The notes below the pieces were generated by a model. It saw nothing but the letters and a program-made list of their open reading frames with translations. It was not told the DNA's origin and made no database searches. A stretch of 64,000 bases of DNA from Methanofollis formosanus (lineage in GTDB: Archaea > Halobacteriota > Methanomicrobia > Methanomicrobiales > Methanofollaceae): the NCBI RefSeq assembly GCF_019633745.1, contig NZ_CP037968.1:620001-684000 (forward strand), in the 5' to 3' direction. Every line of letters starts with the position of its first letter. The stretch's first letter is position 1. Shown here one piece after another: positions 50,923-60,237 of the stretch. The position numbers and the translations under genes are program-made.

Positions 50923-53157
50923 TCACTCTGCAGCAGGGTTTTCCTGGTCTGCATGCCAGGAACGCCCCACCAGGGAGAGGACCGCGGGCATCACGATGAT
51001 CGCGCCCAGCAGTGAAAAGCCGACCGTGATCACGGTGACGACACCGAAGTTCTGGATGATGTTGAAGGCCGAGAGGATCAGTGCCGAGAAACCGAAGACT
51101 GTCGTCATGCCCGAGACCGTGATCGCCGTCCCGATCTGGGAGACGGCCTGCTGGATCGCGTCGTAGACGTCGGCACCCTTCTCGCGCTCCTCGTAGAAGC
51201 GCTCCATGATCAGGATGGTGTACTCAGAGGCCACCCCGATGGTCATCGAACCCAGGACGGCGGTGAGCGGAGTGTAGTCGATCCCGAGGATGTACATGAT
51301 CAGCCCGTTCCACCCGACGATCATCATGATCGGGATCAGCGGGGAGGCCGCCTTCCCGATCCTGCGGTATATCAGGAAGAGGAACCCGAGGATGAGCCCG
51401 AAGCCCAGGAGCGTCATCTGAGTCTTGCCCTTGGCGATATCGTCGATGAGTGCAGTGAAGAGTTCGAGGGTGCCGGTGGGGTCGGCGACGATCCCTGCCG
51501 GCGGTTTGTCCCAGGCGATGTCCTGACGAACTTTATTGACAAAACTCTGCGCGTGCTCCATCTCCATATCGGTCAGGGAGAACTGGATGACCGTCTCCAT
51601 GTTCCCGCGCAGGTACTTCGCCTTCTCGGCCTCAGGGATCCGGTCCAGCACCGCGGCGACCTCGGCGTCGGTGCCGGGCAGGACACCGTTGTTGTATTTC
51701 TGGATCAGCGTGACGATACTGGTCGCGCCGGTGATCTCGGCATTCTCCTTCACCTCGGATTGCTCGAACCGCTCGATCCATTCCAGACTGTCAAGGCTGG
51801 TGACGTCGTCGCCCCTGATATAGAGGGGCAGCGTCTGGGTCGATCCCATCGTGCGCGTGATCTTCTTGAGGTCGACGACCGCCGGCATATCAGAGGGAAC
51901 GAAGGTCTGCTCGTCGGTGCTGATCTTGATCTCGCCGTCCATCTCGACCCCGACGAAGGCGACGAGCCCAAGGATGAGGAGGATGGGGACCGGGTTCTTT
52001 GCGATCTTCACGGCCAGACCACCGAGGAAGGAGTTATACGCGTCCATCCTCCCGCTTGTGGGGGCCTCGACCTCTTTTTTCGGGCGGTACTTGATGAGCA
52101 CCCCGAAGGTCGGAACGATGATGAGGGCCGCAAGATAGCACATCACCACGCCGATGACACAGACCAGGCCGAAGCTCTGCACCATCGGGACCGGGGAGAT
52201 CCACATCGCCAGGAACCCCATCGAGGTCGCGACCATCGCATACAGGACCGAGGGGCCGGTCTTCGTGATGGTGGTCACCACCGACTCGTCGACCGGCGCC
52301 CGCCGCCGCTCCTCCTCGAACCTGGAATGGAACTGGATCGCATAGTCGATGCCGATCCCGATGAGCACCGGGAAGGCGCCCATCGTCGCCATGTTGATCT
52401 TGATCCCGGTCAGGCCCATCAGCCCGAAGGTGAGGATGAGGCCGGTGGCGACGATGAAGACCGGGAGGAAGCGGTACCTCACGTGGGAGAAGAGGAGGCC
52501 GACGGCAAGGATCATCAGGAGCATCGCCGCACCGATGAGGACACCCATCGAAGAGCCCATCTCTTCCTTCATCTGCTGGGCGAAGGCCGGATCCCCGCTG
52601 ACCGTCACCTGGACACCAGGCGGTGGGTTGGAGATGGCCACCGCCGAGTCGATGGCATTGAGAACGTTCTCCCTGACGTCGGAGGAGACTCCGGGATCGA
52701 GGGTGATGATCCCGATGGTCATCATGTTGGAGGGGACGTAGCGGTCCATGATCTCCTGGGGCACTCTCGCCTTGGCCTGCTGCACCTCGCCGTCCGAACG
52801 GGGCAGGACGCCGCCGTTGACCTGTTTGACCATGTCGACGATGCTCTGCGTCGAACTGACATAGCGCTCGTCCCCGATGTCCTCCTGGAGGGTGTCCAGG
52901 TATTCGAGGACCTGAGGATTGAGCACATCGTCGGTCTCGACCAGTAGCATGATTTTGTCGGACATGAACGAGTCCGAGTACTTGTCGTAGAGCATCCCGC
53001 GGGTCGTGGACTTGTCCAGGTAGGTGTCCGACCCGGTCTCCATCGAGATGAGACTCATCCCATAGAAAGAAACGAGGAGGAGCATCACGAAGAGGCCGGC
53101 GACCGTGGCGGGGTGTTTATTGATGGTTTCTGCGATTGTCTGATAGGGGGACTTCAC
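50923..53157 (-). CDS. MMPL/RND-superfamily transporter (HAE3-like)
   Basis: 744-residue membrane exporter of the archaeal hydrophobe/amphiphile efflux-3 type. It is an internal duplication: each half has one helix, a large outside domain of about 180 residues, and a bundle of five helices. Sterol-sensing-like motifs recur: GIGIDYAIQFHSRFEEERRR in the first half and GVASEYTILIMERFYEEREK in the second. The start is GTG at 53157 with GGAGG upstream. The substrate may be lipid or isoprenoid-like. It lies directly upstream of the HAMP/roadblock operon but has 159 bases of spacing. Confidence 0.9.
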   Translation of the reverse strand: MKSPYQTIAETINKHPATVAGLFVMLLLVSFYGMSLISMETGSDTYLDKSTTRGMLYDKYSDSFMSDKIMLLVETDDVLNPQVLEYLDTLQEDIGDERYVSSTQSIVDMVKQVNGGVLPRSDGEVQQAKARVPQEIMDRYVPSNMMTIGIITLDPGVSSDVRENVLNAIDSAVAISNPPPGVQVTVSGDPAFAQQMKEEMGSSMGVLIGAAMLLMILAVGLLFSHVRYRFLPVFIVATGLILTFGLMGLTGIKINMATMGAFPVLIGIGIDYAIQFHSRFEEERRRAPVDESVVTTITKTGPSVLYAMVATSMGFLAMWISPVPMVQSFGLVCVIGVVMCYLAALIIVPTFGVLIKYRPKKEVEAPTSGRMDAYNSFLGGLAVKIAKNPVPILLILGLVAFVGVEMDGEIKISTDEQTFVPSDMPAVVDLKKITRTMGSTQTLPLYIRGDDVTSLDSLEWIERFEQSEVKENAEITGATSIVTLIQKYNNGVLPGTDAEVAAVLDRIPEAEKAKYLRGNMETVIQFSLTDMEMEHAQSFVNKVRQDIAWDKPPAGIVADPTGTLELFTALIDDIAKGKTQMTLLGFGLILGFLFLIYRRIGKAASPLIPIMMIVGWNGLIMYILGIDYTPLTAVLGSMTIGVASEYTILIMERFYEEREKGADVYDAIQQAVSQIGTAITVSGMTTVFGFSALILSAFNIIQNFGVVTVITVGFSLLGAIIVMPAVLSLVGRSWHADQENPAAE

Positions 53158-53493
53158 ACCTCGACCTCCATATTAACTCACTATGTCTGCTCCAGAGATG
53201 CATAAACTATTTGTTGCGATTGAGACAACACAACTCAGGGGAGGAGGCGGGGAAGGACCGGGGACCGGCCATCCCTATCGAGAATATCAGGATGTGCCCT
53301 GGGCTCTGTATGAATCACCCATGATGCGAGATCACGCCTCAAGCATACCTGCGAAAATGTCTCGTCGTTCGATCGCTCATATCAAGACCGGAGAATCAGT
53401 AGAGACCTCGCCCCATCGCCGTCCCTCATGATCATCAACGCCGCCTGAGGGGGCCCAATCTTCGGGGTCGCGGCGGTAGGGGCGGGTGCGGCG
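53158..53493. repeat. Gap with a TIR-module copy
   Basis: 53302-53430 carries GGCTCTGTATGAATCACCCA, GCGAGATCACGCCTCAAGCA and CTCGTCGTTCGATCGCTC, a diverged copy of the module at 564 and 55067. The remainder is GC-rich without a gene. Confidence 0.6.
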
Positions 53494-53965
53494 ATTGATC
53501 AATATGCCGTCCCTCTTCGCCGGGTCTTTTCCGCCGTCTCGCGTGAGGATAGGGCGGGGGGCGGCAGGGAACGCGTGATTTCGCTGAAGAACGATCGGCT
53601 CTCTTCCGTCCCGCTCCTATCCTGGGAGTCATGACAGCAGGACGCCGTGGTGATCAGAATCTTCCGTTCCTCCTCATTGGATCTGTTCTGCCGTCTCGCG
53701 AGAAGATAGGACGGGGAACGGCACGGGGCGCGTGATCCCGCTGAAGAATGATCGGCTCGCTCCCGTCCCGCTCCTATCCTGGGGGTCATGATAGCGGGAC
53801 GGCGTGGTGATCAGAATCTTCCGTTCCTCCTCCCCGGATCTTTCCTGCCGCCTCGCAAGAGGATAGGGCGGGGGACGGCACGGCCCTGAGTTTGTCTCTG
53901 GCGTTTTGCCGCAAGTCGATGAGCGGGGATCTGCGGCGTGGCCATCGCACTTTTATCTTCGGGGT
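53494..53965. repeat. Tandem repeat, 157-bp period, about 2.6 units
   Basis: The unit GATCAGAATCTTCCGTTCCT ... GCCGTCTCGCGAGAAGATAG ... GATCGGCTCGCTCCCGTCCC ... TCATGATAGCGGGACGG recurs with starts at about 53497, 53652 and 53809 (157 bases between the last two). Copies 2 and 3 are most alike. Each contains inverted GTCCCGCTCCTATC / GATAGGACGGG-type arms. Similar minus-strand reading frames in each copy come from the repetition, not from genes. Confidence 0.75.
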
Positions 53966-54077
53966 CGGGACGACAGAAAAGCGTAGTGATCAGAATTGAC
54001 CATCCACCCTCCACCGAATCGATTCAGCCGTCCCGCCCAGACCCTGAAAAGATGAAGATTTCTCCAGAGCCGTCCCT

Positions 54078-54995
54078 TCAGAGATTCGCCCGGAGCGTTA
54101 TCGATCCATTTCTCGTAGATGTTTCACCGCGCTCAATGACGGCACCGTCTTTCTCGATACTGACGGAGAGCATTGCATCGTCGTCGCCGGTTTTCTGGAG
54201 ACCCAGACGGATCAGTCCGCTCACATCGCCCGGGTAATAGATCTCATCATCGCCGAATCCCTCAATGGCGGTATAATTTCCATCAACGTCGTACCAGCCC
54301 TTCCACCTCTCTTCAGAGGAGACCGTGATCTTCACACCGCTTCTGAAGATGAGATCAGGTTCCACGTCATATGAGACCGACACAGCGCCGTTCGGTTCGG
54401 ACGTGCTGTTCATGGCAAGATCCCTCAAATGAGCATCGTGGATGCCGACGGTCAGAGAATTATTTGAAGCATCCAGTTTCCGTGCTCCCATCCGTACGGC
54501 CAGATCACTTGCATTATAGGAGAACACCTGCCACCCGGACCCGTTCACCTTGCGTATCCCCTCGGCCGAAGGGACCTCCGCCTCCCACGGTCCGCCATAC
54601 CGCACGCTCAAGAGATACTCCTTCGGACCGTCGGTGTGAGATTTCAGTTCGTACCGGCCGGTCGGAATATTGCAGGCGAAGACAACCATTCCGTTCGGCA
54701 CCGAGGTGTTCCCTTCCACGAGCAATGTTTCTCCGCGAGAGAGGGAGACCACCATTTTGTCCGCAGAACTCCCGGTCTTCTGGAGCGTACATACGACGTC
54801 GTTATGATCTGTTCCCAGGGGGACGGTGGCAGGCCCTTCGCCGGAGAGGGAGACCACCTCGCCACCGTCAAGGACGCAGGACCCGTTCCATGCTCCTTCG
54901 GTTGCGACTTTGAGTTCGACGGATTCCGAGAGACACCCGGAGATGAAAAGCATCGATAGAAGGAAGAATGTCAATAATGTTACTTTGAATCTCAT
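54078..54995 (-). CDS. Lipoprotein with three tandem beta-domains
   Basis: 305-residue exported protein with a lipobox LFISGC at about residues 16-21 (Cys21 the lipidated residue) after MRFKVTLLTF and a hydrophobic core. The mature part appears to be three similar units of about 85-90 residues. Each starts with a short strand and an aromatic (GAWNGSCVLDGG, GGPWEAEVPSAEG, ERWKGWYDVDGN) and ends with an acidic Thr/Gly strand (VPNGMVVFACN, EPNGAVSVSYD, TRNGSITLRAN); QKTG is shared by units 1 and 3. The function is unknown; a surface-binding role is likely. The start at ATG 54995 is preferred over GTG 55004. Confidence 0.75.
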   Translation of the reverse strand: MRFKVTLLTFFLLSMLFISGCLSESVELKVATEGAWNGSCVLDGGEVVSLSGEGPATVPLGTDHNDVVCTLQKTGSSADKMVVSLSRGETLLVEGNTSVPNGMVVFACNIPTGRYELKSHTDGPKEYLLSVRYGGPWEAEVPSAEGIRKVNGSGWQVFSYNASDLAVRMGARKLDASNNSLTVGIHDAHLRDLAMNSTSEPNGAVSVSYDVEPDLIFRSGVKITVSSEERWKGWYDVDGNYTAIEGFGDDEIYYPGDVSGLIRLGLQKTGDDDAMLSVSIEKDGAVIERGETSTRNGSITLRANL

Positions 54996-55004
54996 TGATT
55001 CCAC

Positions 55005-55910
55005 ATGGGGAATGCAATAGATAACCCTTTGTATATTTTATCCCAGAGGGATTCATAAAATCCCGGCTTTGTAGAATTCACCATGAACCCGCGGCTCAAA
55101 CATACGGGATGAAAATTTCTCGTCACTTGATCCCTCTTTTTCAAGACTGAAGAGCAGGTGAGGATCGTGTTCACTCGCCGCCCCCGCCTATCTTCGTCGT
55201 GGGGGGTTCCGGGGGGTGCAACCCCCCGGCGCGAGACGGCAATGAAGACTCTACGATCGGGACGGCACGTTGGATCATCATGCATTCCCATATCCTTGCG
55301 ATGGGGGGGAAGGCAGAGGCCTGATCATGCGGGAGATGTATCCGCAATCTTCGTATCGGTCCAGAAGGTGTTTGGTGGATTCAAATCCTTATGCAAACTC
55401 AAAGGGATGATCTTCGCGATCATTTTCATGGTAAAACCTCTTGCTGAATATCTCTGCGGGGGGCTCGCCGCCCCCCGGTCCCCCCGCATCACGATAGGGG
55501 GTGGACTGCAACCCCCTCTCTGTGGTCATCTCTCCGCCTTCCCGACCGATCTTCATCCCGGGGGTACGGAGGCGTTGCCCCCGGTACAAGCATGAGGGAA
55601 GGCGATGGATTCAGCTCACAGGGAGGTCGTGGTGATGAAAAGAGGATGTTTTCTACAGAGCCTATCCCAGAACTTCTCTGACCTTGATGGGTGAGTGGAA
55701 AATGTTTCTGAAGCACGGTGTCGTTCAAGAGATTGTTGCCGCCCCGCCCCAATCTTCGTCGTGGGGGGTCCGGGGGGGTCTCCCCCGGCAGGAGAGAGCA
55801 AGAAAACATGCTTTATTCTCTCTGTGGGCGGCACGTCTGATCGGTCTGACATCAGGCGAGGCGAGAGTACCTATGGGATACCCTCTTTCTAAAAACATCT
55901 TAGAAGTGAG
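55005..55910. repeat. Long repeat mosaic between the lipoprotein and tRNA-Leu
   Basis: No gene is visible. A TIR module starts at 55067 (CGGCTTTGTAGAATTCACCA, CATACGGGATGAAAATTT) and joins a GGGGGG/CCCCCC palindrome at 55200-55230. 55456-55662 is a second copy of the element at 25677-25918, ending TTTTCTACAGAGCC. 55663-55860 repeats the block TTTCTGAAGCACGGTGTCGT, GCCGCCCCGCCCCAATCTTC and the CGGGGG/CCCCCG palindrome, ending GGGCGGCACGTCTGATC as at 48790. Confidence 0.65.
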
Positions 55911-55995
55911 TGCGAGGGGAGCGATTCGAACGCTCGAACTCCTACGAGATTAGGCCCTGAACCTAACGCCTTTGACCTGGCTCGGCAACCCTCGC
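55911..55995 (-). tRNA. tRNA-Leu (anticodon CAG)
   Basis: An 85-base class II tRNA. Acceptor arms GCGAGGG/CCCTCGC with discriminator A. D-arm GCCGAGC...AAAGGC. Anticodon stem TTAGG/CCTAA around loop TTCAGGG gives anticodon CAG. A long variable arm (CTCGTAGGAG) marks leucine, and the T-arm is GAGCG-TTCGAAT-CGCTC. CCA is not encoded. No intron is seen. Confidence 0.95.
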
Positions 55996-55999
55996 GTTA

Positions 56000-56251
56000 T
56001 TACCTATTGTCGCTCCTCGAAAATAAAGATATTGGCCCGATGCCCCCTCCGACCCGGCACAACCCCCCTGAAACCGGAGGGAGAGAGAGGAGGAGGGGAA
56101 CTGAGACCGCATGGTGGAAGAGCGCCAGACGCGCCGGGGAGGCGATCCGGGCGAGGGGATCTGTCAGATTATGCGCCAATACCCGGAGCACGCAACGTAT
56201 CATAAAGATTTCCAGTTAGTATTATAGTGCGAGGAGATGCACCCATATATA
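56000..56251 (+). promoter_or_regulatory. Upstream region of the TBP gene
   Basis: GC-rich, no gene. AGTATTATAGTG at about 56217-56228 is a TATA candidate; a start about 25 bases downstream would be near 56250, supporting a leaderless message from the ATG at 56252. Confidence 0.4.
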
Positions 56252-56806
56252 ATGGATGATTCAAGGTACGAGTCACTGAAGATCGAAAACATCGTTGCAT
56301 CCGGTGTCATCGCAGATTCCATCGATCTGGGCGAGGTCTCCCAGAAGATCCCGAACTGCGAACTGAACACCAAGCGGTTCCCGGGCGCGGTCTACCGGAT
56401 CACCAAGCCGAAGATCGCATCCCTGATCTTCTCCTCAGGCAAGGTCGTCCTGACCGGGATCAGGAACAAGCAGGACCTCTACGACGGGCTCAACATCATC
56501 GTCTCCTCCCTCAAGGAAGCGGGGGTCGACACCTACGACGAGCCCCAGGTCGGGATCACCAACATCGTCTGCTCGTACGACATCGGCAGGTACATCAACC
56601 TCAACAAGGTCGTCATCACCCTCAACCTCGAGAACATCGAGTACGAACCCGAGCAGTTCCCCGGCCTCGTCTACCGCATCAAGGACCCGAAGATCGTGGC
56701 TCTCCTCTTCTCCTCAGGCAAGATCATCCTCACCGGCGGGAAGAACCTCGAAGACATCAAGCGCGGCCTCGACTTCCTCGAGCAGAAACTCGAGAGCATC
56801 ATGTGA
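56252..56806 (+). CDS. tbp: TATA-box binding protein (TBP)
   Basis: General transcription initiation factor that binds the TATA box and recruits TFB and RNA polymerase. Two symmetrical TBP repeats are plain: ESLKIENIVASG...NTKRFPGAVYRITKPKIASL and VGITNIVCSYDIG...EPEQFPGLVYRIKDPKIVAL, each with the phenylalanine-bearing DNA-contact strands and a FSSGK(V/I)(V/I)LTG segment. 184 residues from the ATG at 56252; an upstream in-frame ATG at 56237 adds five residues but has its purine-rich site directly adjoining the codon. It is convergent with the Lhr gene (7 bases apart). Confidence 0.96.
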   Translation: MDDSRYESLKIENIVASGVIADSIDLGEVSQKIPNCELNTKRFPGAVYRITKPKIASLIFSSGKVVLTGIRNKQDLYDGLNIIVSSLKEAGVDTYDEPQVGITNIVCSYDIGRYINLNKVVITLNLENIEYEPEQFPGLVYRIKDPKIVALLFSSGKIILTGGKNLEDIKRGLDFLEQKLESIM

Positions 56807-56813
56807 AGGCCGG

Positions 56814-59510
56814 TCACCAGAACCTGCGGGTGAGGACATAGTTCCTCTCCGCCTTCAATATTTCCCGGTAAAAACGTTCTTCGTCCCGTGACCGCGCAAG
56901 GATCCGTGCGGCGGTCTCGGGACCGACCCCGCGCGCGGCGAGGGCGACGACGGCCGGTTTCCCATAGGAAAGAACGAGGTTTGCGTTCTGCAAAAACCGT
57001 TTCTCGGCCGCCCGCTCCTCCGCACTCTTCTCCTTTTTCTTCATGGCGCGGGCCGTCTCCTCCTCCCAGGGTTTGAGGGCGGCGACGAGGCGGGCCGAAC
57101 ACTTCGGGCACTGCGGCGTCTCCGCCACCCGCTCGACGCGCGTCCTGCTCGTCCACGCCCTGCAGTGCATGCAGAAGAGGACCACCTGGTCGCCGGCAAG
57201 ACGGCGCTTGAGCGTGGAGATGACGGCGTGGTCGATGGACGGCGGCGGGATGAGGTCGCGCGACGAGGAGAGCCCCTCGGCCCCGATCGCCGACAACCGC
57301 CCGACCTCGACGGCGACCTCCCTGGCCTGCACCGCTCTGAAGACCCCGGCGGCCTTCTCGACGTCCATGTACGCCCTGAAGAGTTCGTTGTAGGCCTCGT
57401 CGGCGACGACCGTATCGTTGAAGGTATCCAGCAACCGGTGGAGACTGAACTTCTCGTAATCGGCGTCGGCGTCGATGGCCCCGAACTTCTTGGCCACCTG
57501 GACGAGTTTCCACTTGAAGAGTGAGGTGTGGCGGAGGGCGAGGCGGAGGATCCCTTCCACATGCGCCGGGTCGGTGGCGAGGAGGAGGTCGCGGACGTCG
57601 GCGGCCCGCACCCCCTTCGGCAGCCTGAGCACCGATCTATATGCCCCGGCCTCGGTCCCGACCGAGGTGCCAGTCCGCGCCGAGATGAGCACCGAGAGCA
57701 CTCTTGCGATCGCCTCGTTCGCCCGGTGCCCGGCGCAGATGTTGCAGACCACGCCCTCGTCCGAGTCCTCGACGGTGATGAGACGGTCGGTCGGGACCTG
57801 CGCCCCGTTCGTGTCCATCCGCGCGAACATCTCGCCGGCGAAGGCGATCGCGTCGGCGTCCGGGGTGTAGGCCGCGAGGTCCCGCGTCCGCCGCAGCGCC
57901 CCCACCTCCTGCGCCACTTCGTACGGCACCGGGATCTGCTCGCCCTCCCATGAAGGGAGTTCGCCCCGCGCCTCCCGCGCCGGTTCGACGGTGAGTTTTC
58001 CCTCCTCGAAATCGAGCACCCGCCAGAGTTCGCCCCGCGTGATGAAGACCGCGCCGGTGTGGAGGGAACTGACCACAAACGACTCGTCCAGCGTCCCGAC
58101 CGTCCGCCTCGCGACGATGTCGAAGACCGGGACCTTGCGCTCGTCATGGATCATCGAGAGGTTGGAGAAGAGGTACCGCCGGGCGCGGCCCGTCGTGACC
58201 ACCCGCGTCGCCGGCCCCTCGCCTTCGAGCCTGATCAGGCGGTGATCGACCATCTGGTTGCAGACTTTCTCCAGGAGCGGGCCCGCGTCCTCGAAACATC
58301 CCGAGCGTTCGACGATCTCGCGGATCGTATTCAGGGGCACCTCGCCGTACTCCACCGCCATCGCGTCGACGGCATTCGCGAGGACGTCGGCGGCGTTGGC
58401 GTACGGCTCGATCTTCTCCACCGCGCCGGCCCGCGCCCGGCGGATGATCGCCAGGGACTCAAGGAGGTCGTCGAAGCCGGTGGCGATGACCGTGCCGCGC
58501 GAGACGGCGTGAAGCTGGTGGCCGGCGCGGCCCACCCGCTGGACCAGTCGCGCCACTTCCCTGGGGCTCCCGAACTGGAGCACGTGGGCGATGTGCCCGA
58601 TATCGATCCCGAGTTCCATCGAGGAGGTGCAGATGAGCGCCCGCACCGCCCCGACCCTGAACCGGTCCTCGGCATCGATCCGCACCTCCTTCGAGAGCGA
58701 ACCGTGATGGACCTCGACGTCCCCGCGCTCGTGGAGGGCATGGCCCAGCGCCTCGGCGGTCACCCTGGTGTTCACGAAGACCAGGGACGAGGGTTCGGCC
58801 CCGACCATCTCCTCGACGCACTTCGCCTGTTCCTCGAACTCGCCGGCGCAGCACCGCACCCCGAGGTCGAGGTGCTTCGCGACCGGCACCTCCACCAGGG
58901 TGAAGGGCCGCGCCCCGCAGAGGAAGCGCCCGATCTCGTCCGGGTTCCCGACGGTGGCCGAGAGCCCGATCCGCTGGAACTCCCCGGCGTACTCACGGAG
59001 ACGTTCGAGGGCCACCGCGAGCTGGGCGCCCCGCTTGTTCCCGGCGAGTTCGTGGACCTCGTCGACGACGACGTGGGTGATCTGTTCGAGATGTTTTCTG
59101 AGCCGCTTGCCCATGAAGAGGGCCTGCACCGTCTCCGGGGTGGTGATGAGCAGGTCGGGCGGGTGGAGGGCCTGTTTTCTCCTCTCATTCTGCGGGGTGT
59201 CGCCGTGTCGCACCCCGACCGTGAGCCCCAACCGCTCGCACCACCAGGTGAGACGGCCCAGGATGTCGCGGTTGAGGGCGCGCAGAGGGGTGATGTAGAG
59301 CGCCCTGAACCCGGGGCCTGGGGAGGAGAGAAGGGTGTTGAAGACCGGGAACATCGCGCTCTCGGTCTTCCCGGTCCCGGTCGGGGCGATGAGCACCAAG
59401 TGCTCTCCCGCAAGGAGCGGCGGGATGGCTCCTGCCTGCGCCTCGGAGAGCGTTTCAAACCCCCGATCCTCGATGAGCGCCCGCACCTCCGGCCTGAGGA
59501 GTTCAAGCAC
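56814..59510 (-). CDS. lhr: Lhr-family ATP-dependent helicase
   Basis: 898-residue superfamily 2 helicase of the large-helicase-related family, a 3'-5' translocase linked to repair of replication and recombination intermediates. It has motif I APTGTGKT (about 42-49), DEVHEL (Walker B), LSATVG (motif III) and a second RecA domain with HHGSLSKEVR and QRVGRAGHQ (motif VI). Lhr-specific winged-helix and beta-barrel regions follow, then a zinc-like FCMHCR/CPKCS pair near the C-terminus, which ends in a helix-hairpin-helix-like GVGPETAARI. The GTG start at 59510 overlaps the metallophosphoesterase stop by 8 bases; longer frames lie inside that gene. Confidence 0.9.
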   Translation of the reverse strand: MLELLRPEVRALIEDRGFETLSEAQAGAIPPLLAGEHLVLIAPTGTGKTESAMFPVFNTLLSSPGPGFRALYITPLRALNRDILGRLTWWCERLGLTVGVRHGDTPQNERRKQALHPPDLLITTPETVQALFMGKRLRKHLEQITHVVVDEVHELAGNKRGAQLAVALERLREYAGEFQRIGLSATVGNPDEIGRFLCGARPFTLVEVPVAKHLDLGVRCCAGEFEEQAKCVEEMVGAEPSSLVFVNTRVTAEALGHALHERGDVEVHHGSLSKEVRIDAEDRFRVGAVRALICTSSMELGIDIGHIAHVLQFGSPREVARLVQRVGRAGHQLHAVSRGTVIATGFDDLLESLAIIRRARAGAVEKIEPYANAADVLANAVDAMAVEYGEVPLNTIREIVERSGCFEDAGPLLEKVCNQMVDHRLIRLEGEGPATRVVTTGRARRYLFSNLSMIHDERKVPVFDIVARRTVGTLDESFVVSSLHTGAVFITRGELWRVLDFEEGKLTVEPAREARGELPSWEGEQIPVPYEVAQEVGALRRTRDLAAYTPDADAIAFAGEMFARMDTNGAQVPTDRLITVEDSDEGVVCNICAGHRANEAIARVLSVLISARTGTSVGTEAGAYRSVLRLPKGVRAADVRDLLLATDPAHVEGILRLALRHTSLFKWKLVQVAKKFGAIDADADYEKFSLHRLLDTFNDTVVADEAYNELFRAYMDVEKAAGVFRAVQAREVAVEVGRLSAIGAEGLSSSRDLIPPPSIDHAVISTLKRRLAGDQVVLFCMHCRAWTSRTRVERVAETPQCPKCSARLVAALKPWEEETARAMKKKEKSAEERAAEKRFLQNANLVLSYGKPAVVALAARGVGPETAARILARSRDEERFYREILKAERNYVLTRRFW

Positions 59511-60237
59511 GTCGCTGTTCTCTGATCTCTCCGAAGGTCCCGATATAGGTCCCGTCACGCAGCCATACCTCGGCATGTTCTTCGTCGATGCACCGTGCCA
59601 GCGGGCCGAGCCCGCTCTCCGGGAGGTCGAGGACGTCCACACCCCCCGAGAACTCGCAGGCCGCGGGGACCGCGAGGAGACGCGTCCCCTCGTACTCGCC
59701 GGTGAGCGGCGTGTACAGATAGGCAGGTTCGGCCCGGAGCGAACACCCCACCTCGTCGCAGAGCGTCACCGCCGGGTGAAGGTGGCCGGCCACGACCAGG
59801 CCACCGCGGAGGGCGGGCGCCGGGTGGGTGTGGCCGTGGAGGTATCCAACCCCGTCGATGACCGTCCCGTCCGCGGGGAGGAGTTCGTCCTCATCCAGGA
59901 ACCTGGCGATCCCGCCGTCGTGGTTGCCGGGGAGGACCCGGAGCGGAGCCCGCGCCCGCACCGCCTCGAAAACTTTCGGGAGTTCGGCGAACTCCTGCCT
60001 GCTCGTCAGCGGGACTGAATGTTTCACGTCGCCGAGGAGGAGGACGAGGTCGGGGTCCGCCTCCTCGATGGCGGCGATGAGTCTCTCGGCCCGCGCGCGG
60101 CTCCTGCTCTGCACATGCACGCCCGCCCTCGCGAGCCCCGACTCGATCCCGAAGTGGAGGTCGGCGACGACGAGCACCCGCTGCCGGCACCCCTCGACGA
60201 GGAGGGCCGGGAGGTCGGGGAGAAAGTGCGGCCGCAT
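59503..60237 (-). CDS. Calcineurin-like metallophosphoesterase (PdeM/Rpe-like)
   Basis: 244-residue metal-dependent phosphoesterase. Metal-ligand motifs run in order: VADLHFGIE (D-x-H), LLLGDVKHS (GDxxH variant), LPGNHDGGI (GNHD), LHGHTHP and VVAGHLHPA (GHxH). It resembles bacterial PdeM, which works with Lhr-type helicases and ligase, and the Rpe protein encoded beside RPA genes in haloarchaea. Here it lies between an RPA-associated protein and Lhr, joining both contexts. The ATG at 60237 overlaps the upstream stop (TGATG). The substrate is not known. Confidence 0.87.
   Translation of the reverse strand: MRPHFLPDLPALLVEGCRQRVLVVADLHFGIESGLARAGVHVQSRSRARAERLIAAIEEADPDLVLLLGDVKHSVPLTSRQEFAELPKVFEAVRARAPLRVLPGNHDGGIARFLDEDELLPADGTVIDGVGYLHGHTHPAPALRGGLVVAGHLHPAVTLCDEVGCSLRAEPAYLYTPLTGEYEGTRLLAVPAACEFSGGVDVLDLPESGLGPLARCIDEEHAEVWLRDGTYIGTFGEIREQRRA

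Noticed and set aside
51553-52947. 464-codon plus-strand frame across the MMPL transporter
   Set aside because: Asp/His/Arg/Gly-rich antisense shadow of a membrane protein gene.
50341-53157. MMPL transporter and HAMP/roadblock genes as one operon
   Set aside because: The 159-base gap and a TATA-like element for the HAMP gene argue for separate transcripts, though functional linkage stays possible.
53435-53789. Two similar minus-strand ORFs with MTPRIGAGR starts
   Set aside because: Their similarity comes from the 157-bp tandem repeat; no ribosome site or homology supports translation.
58059-59525. 488-codon plus-strand frame across the Lhr helicase
   Set aside because: Antisense shadow with the repetitive composition typical of such frames.
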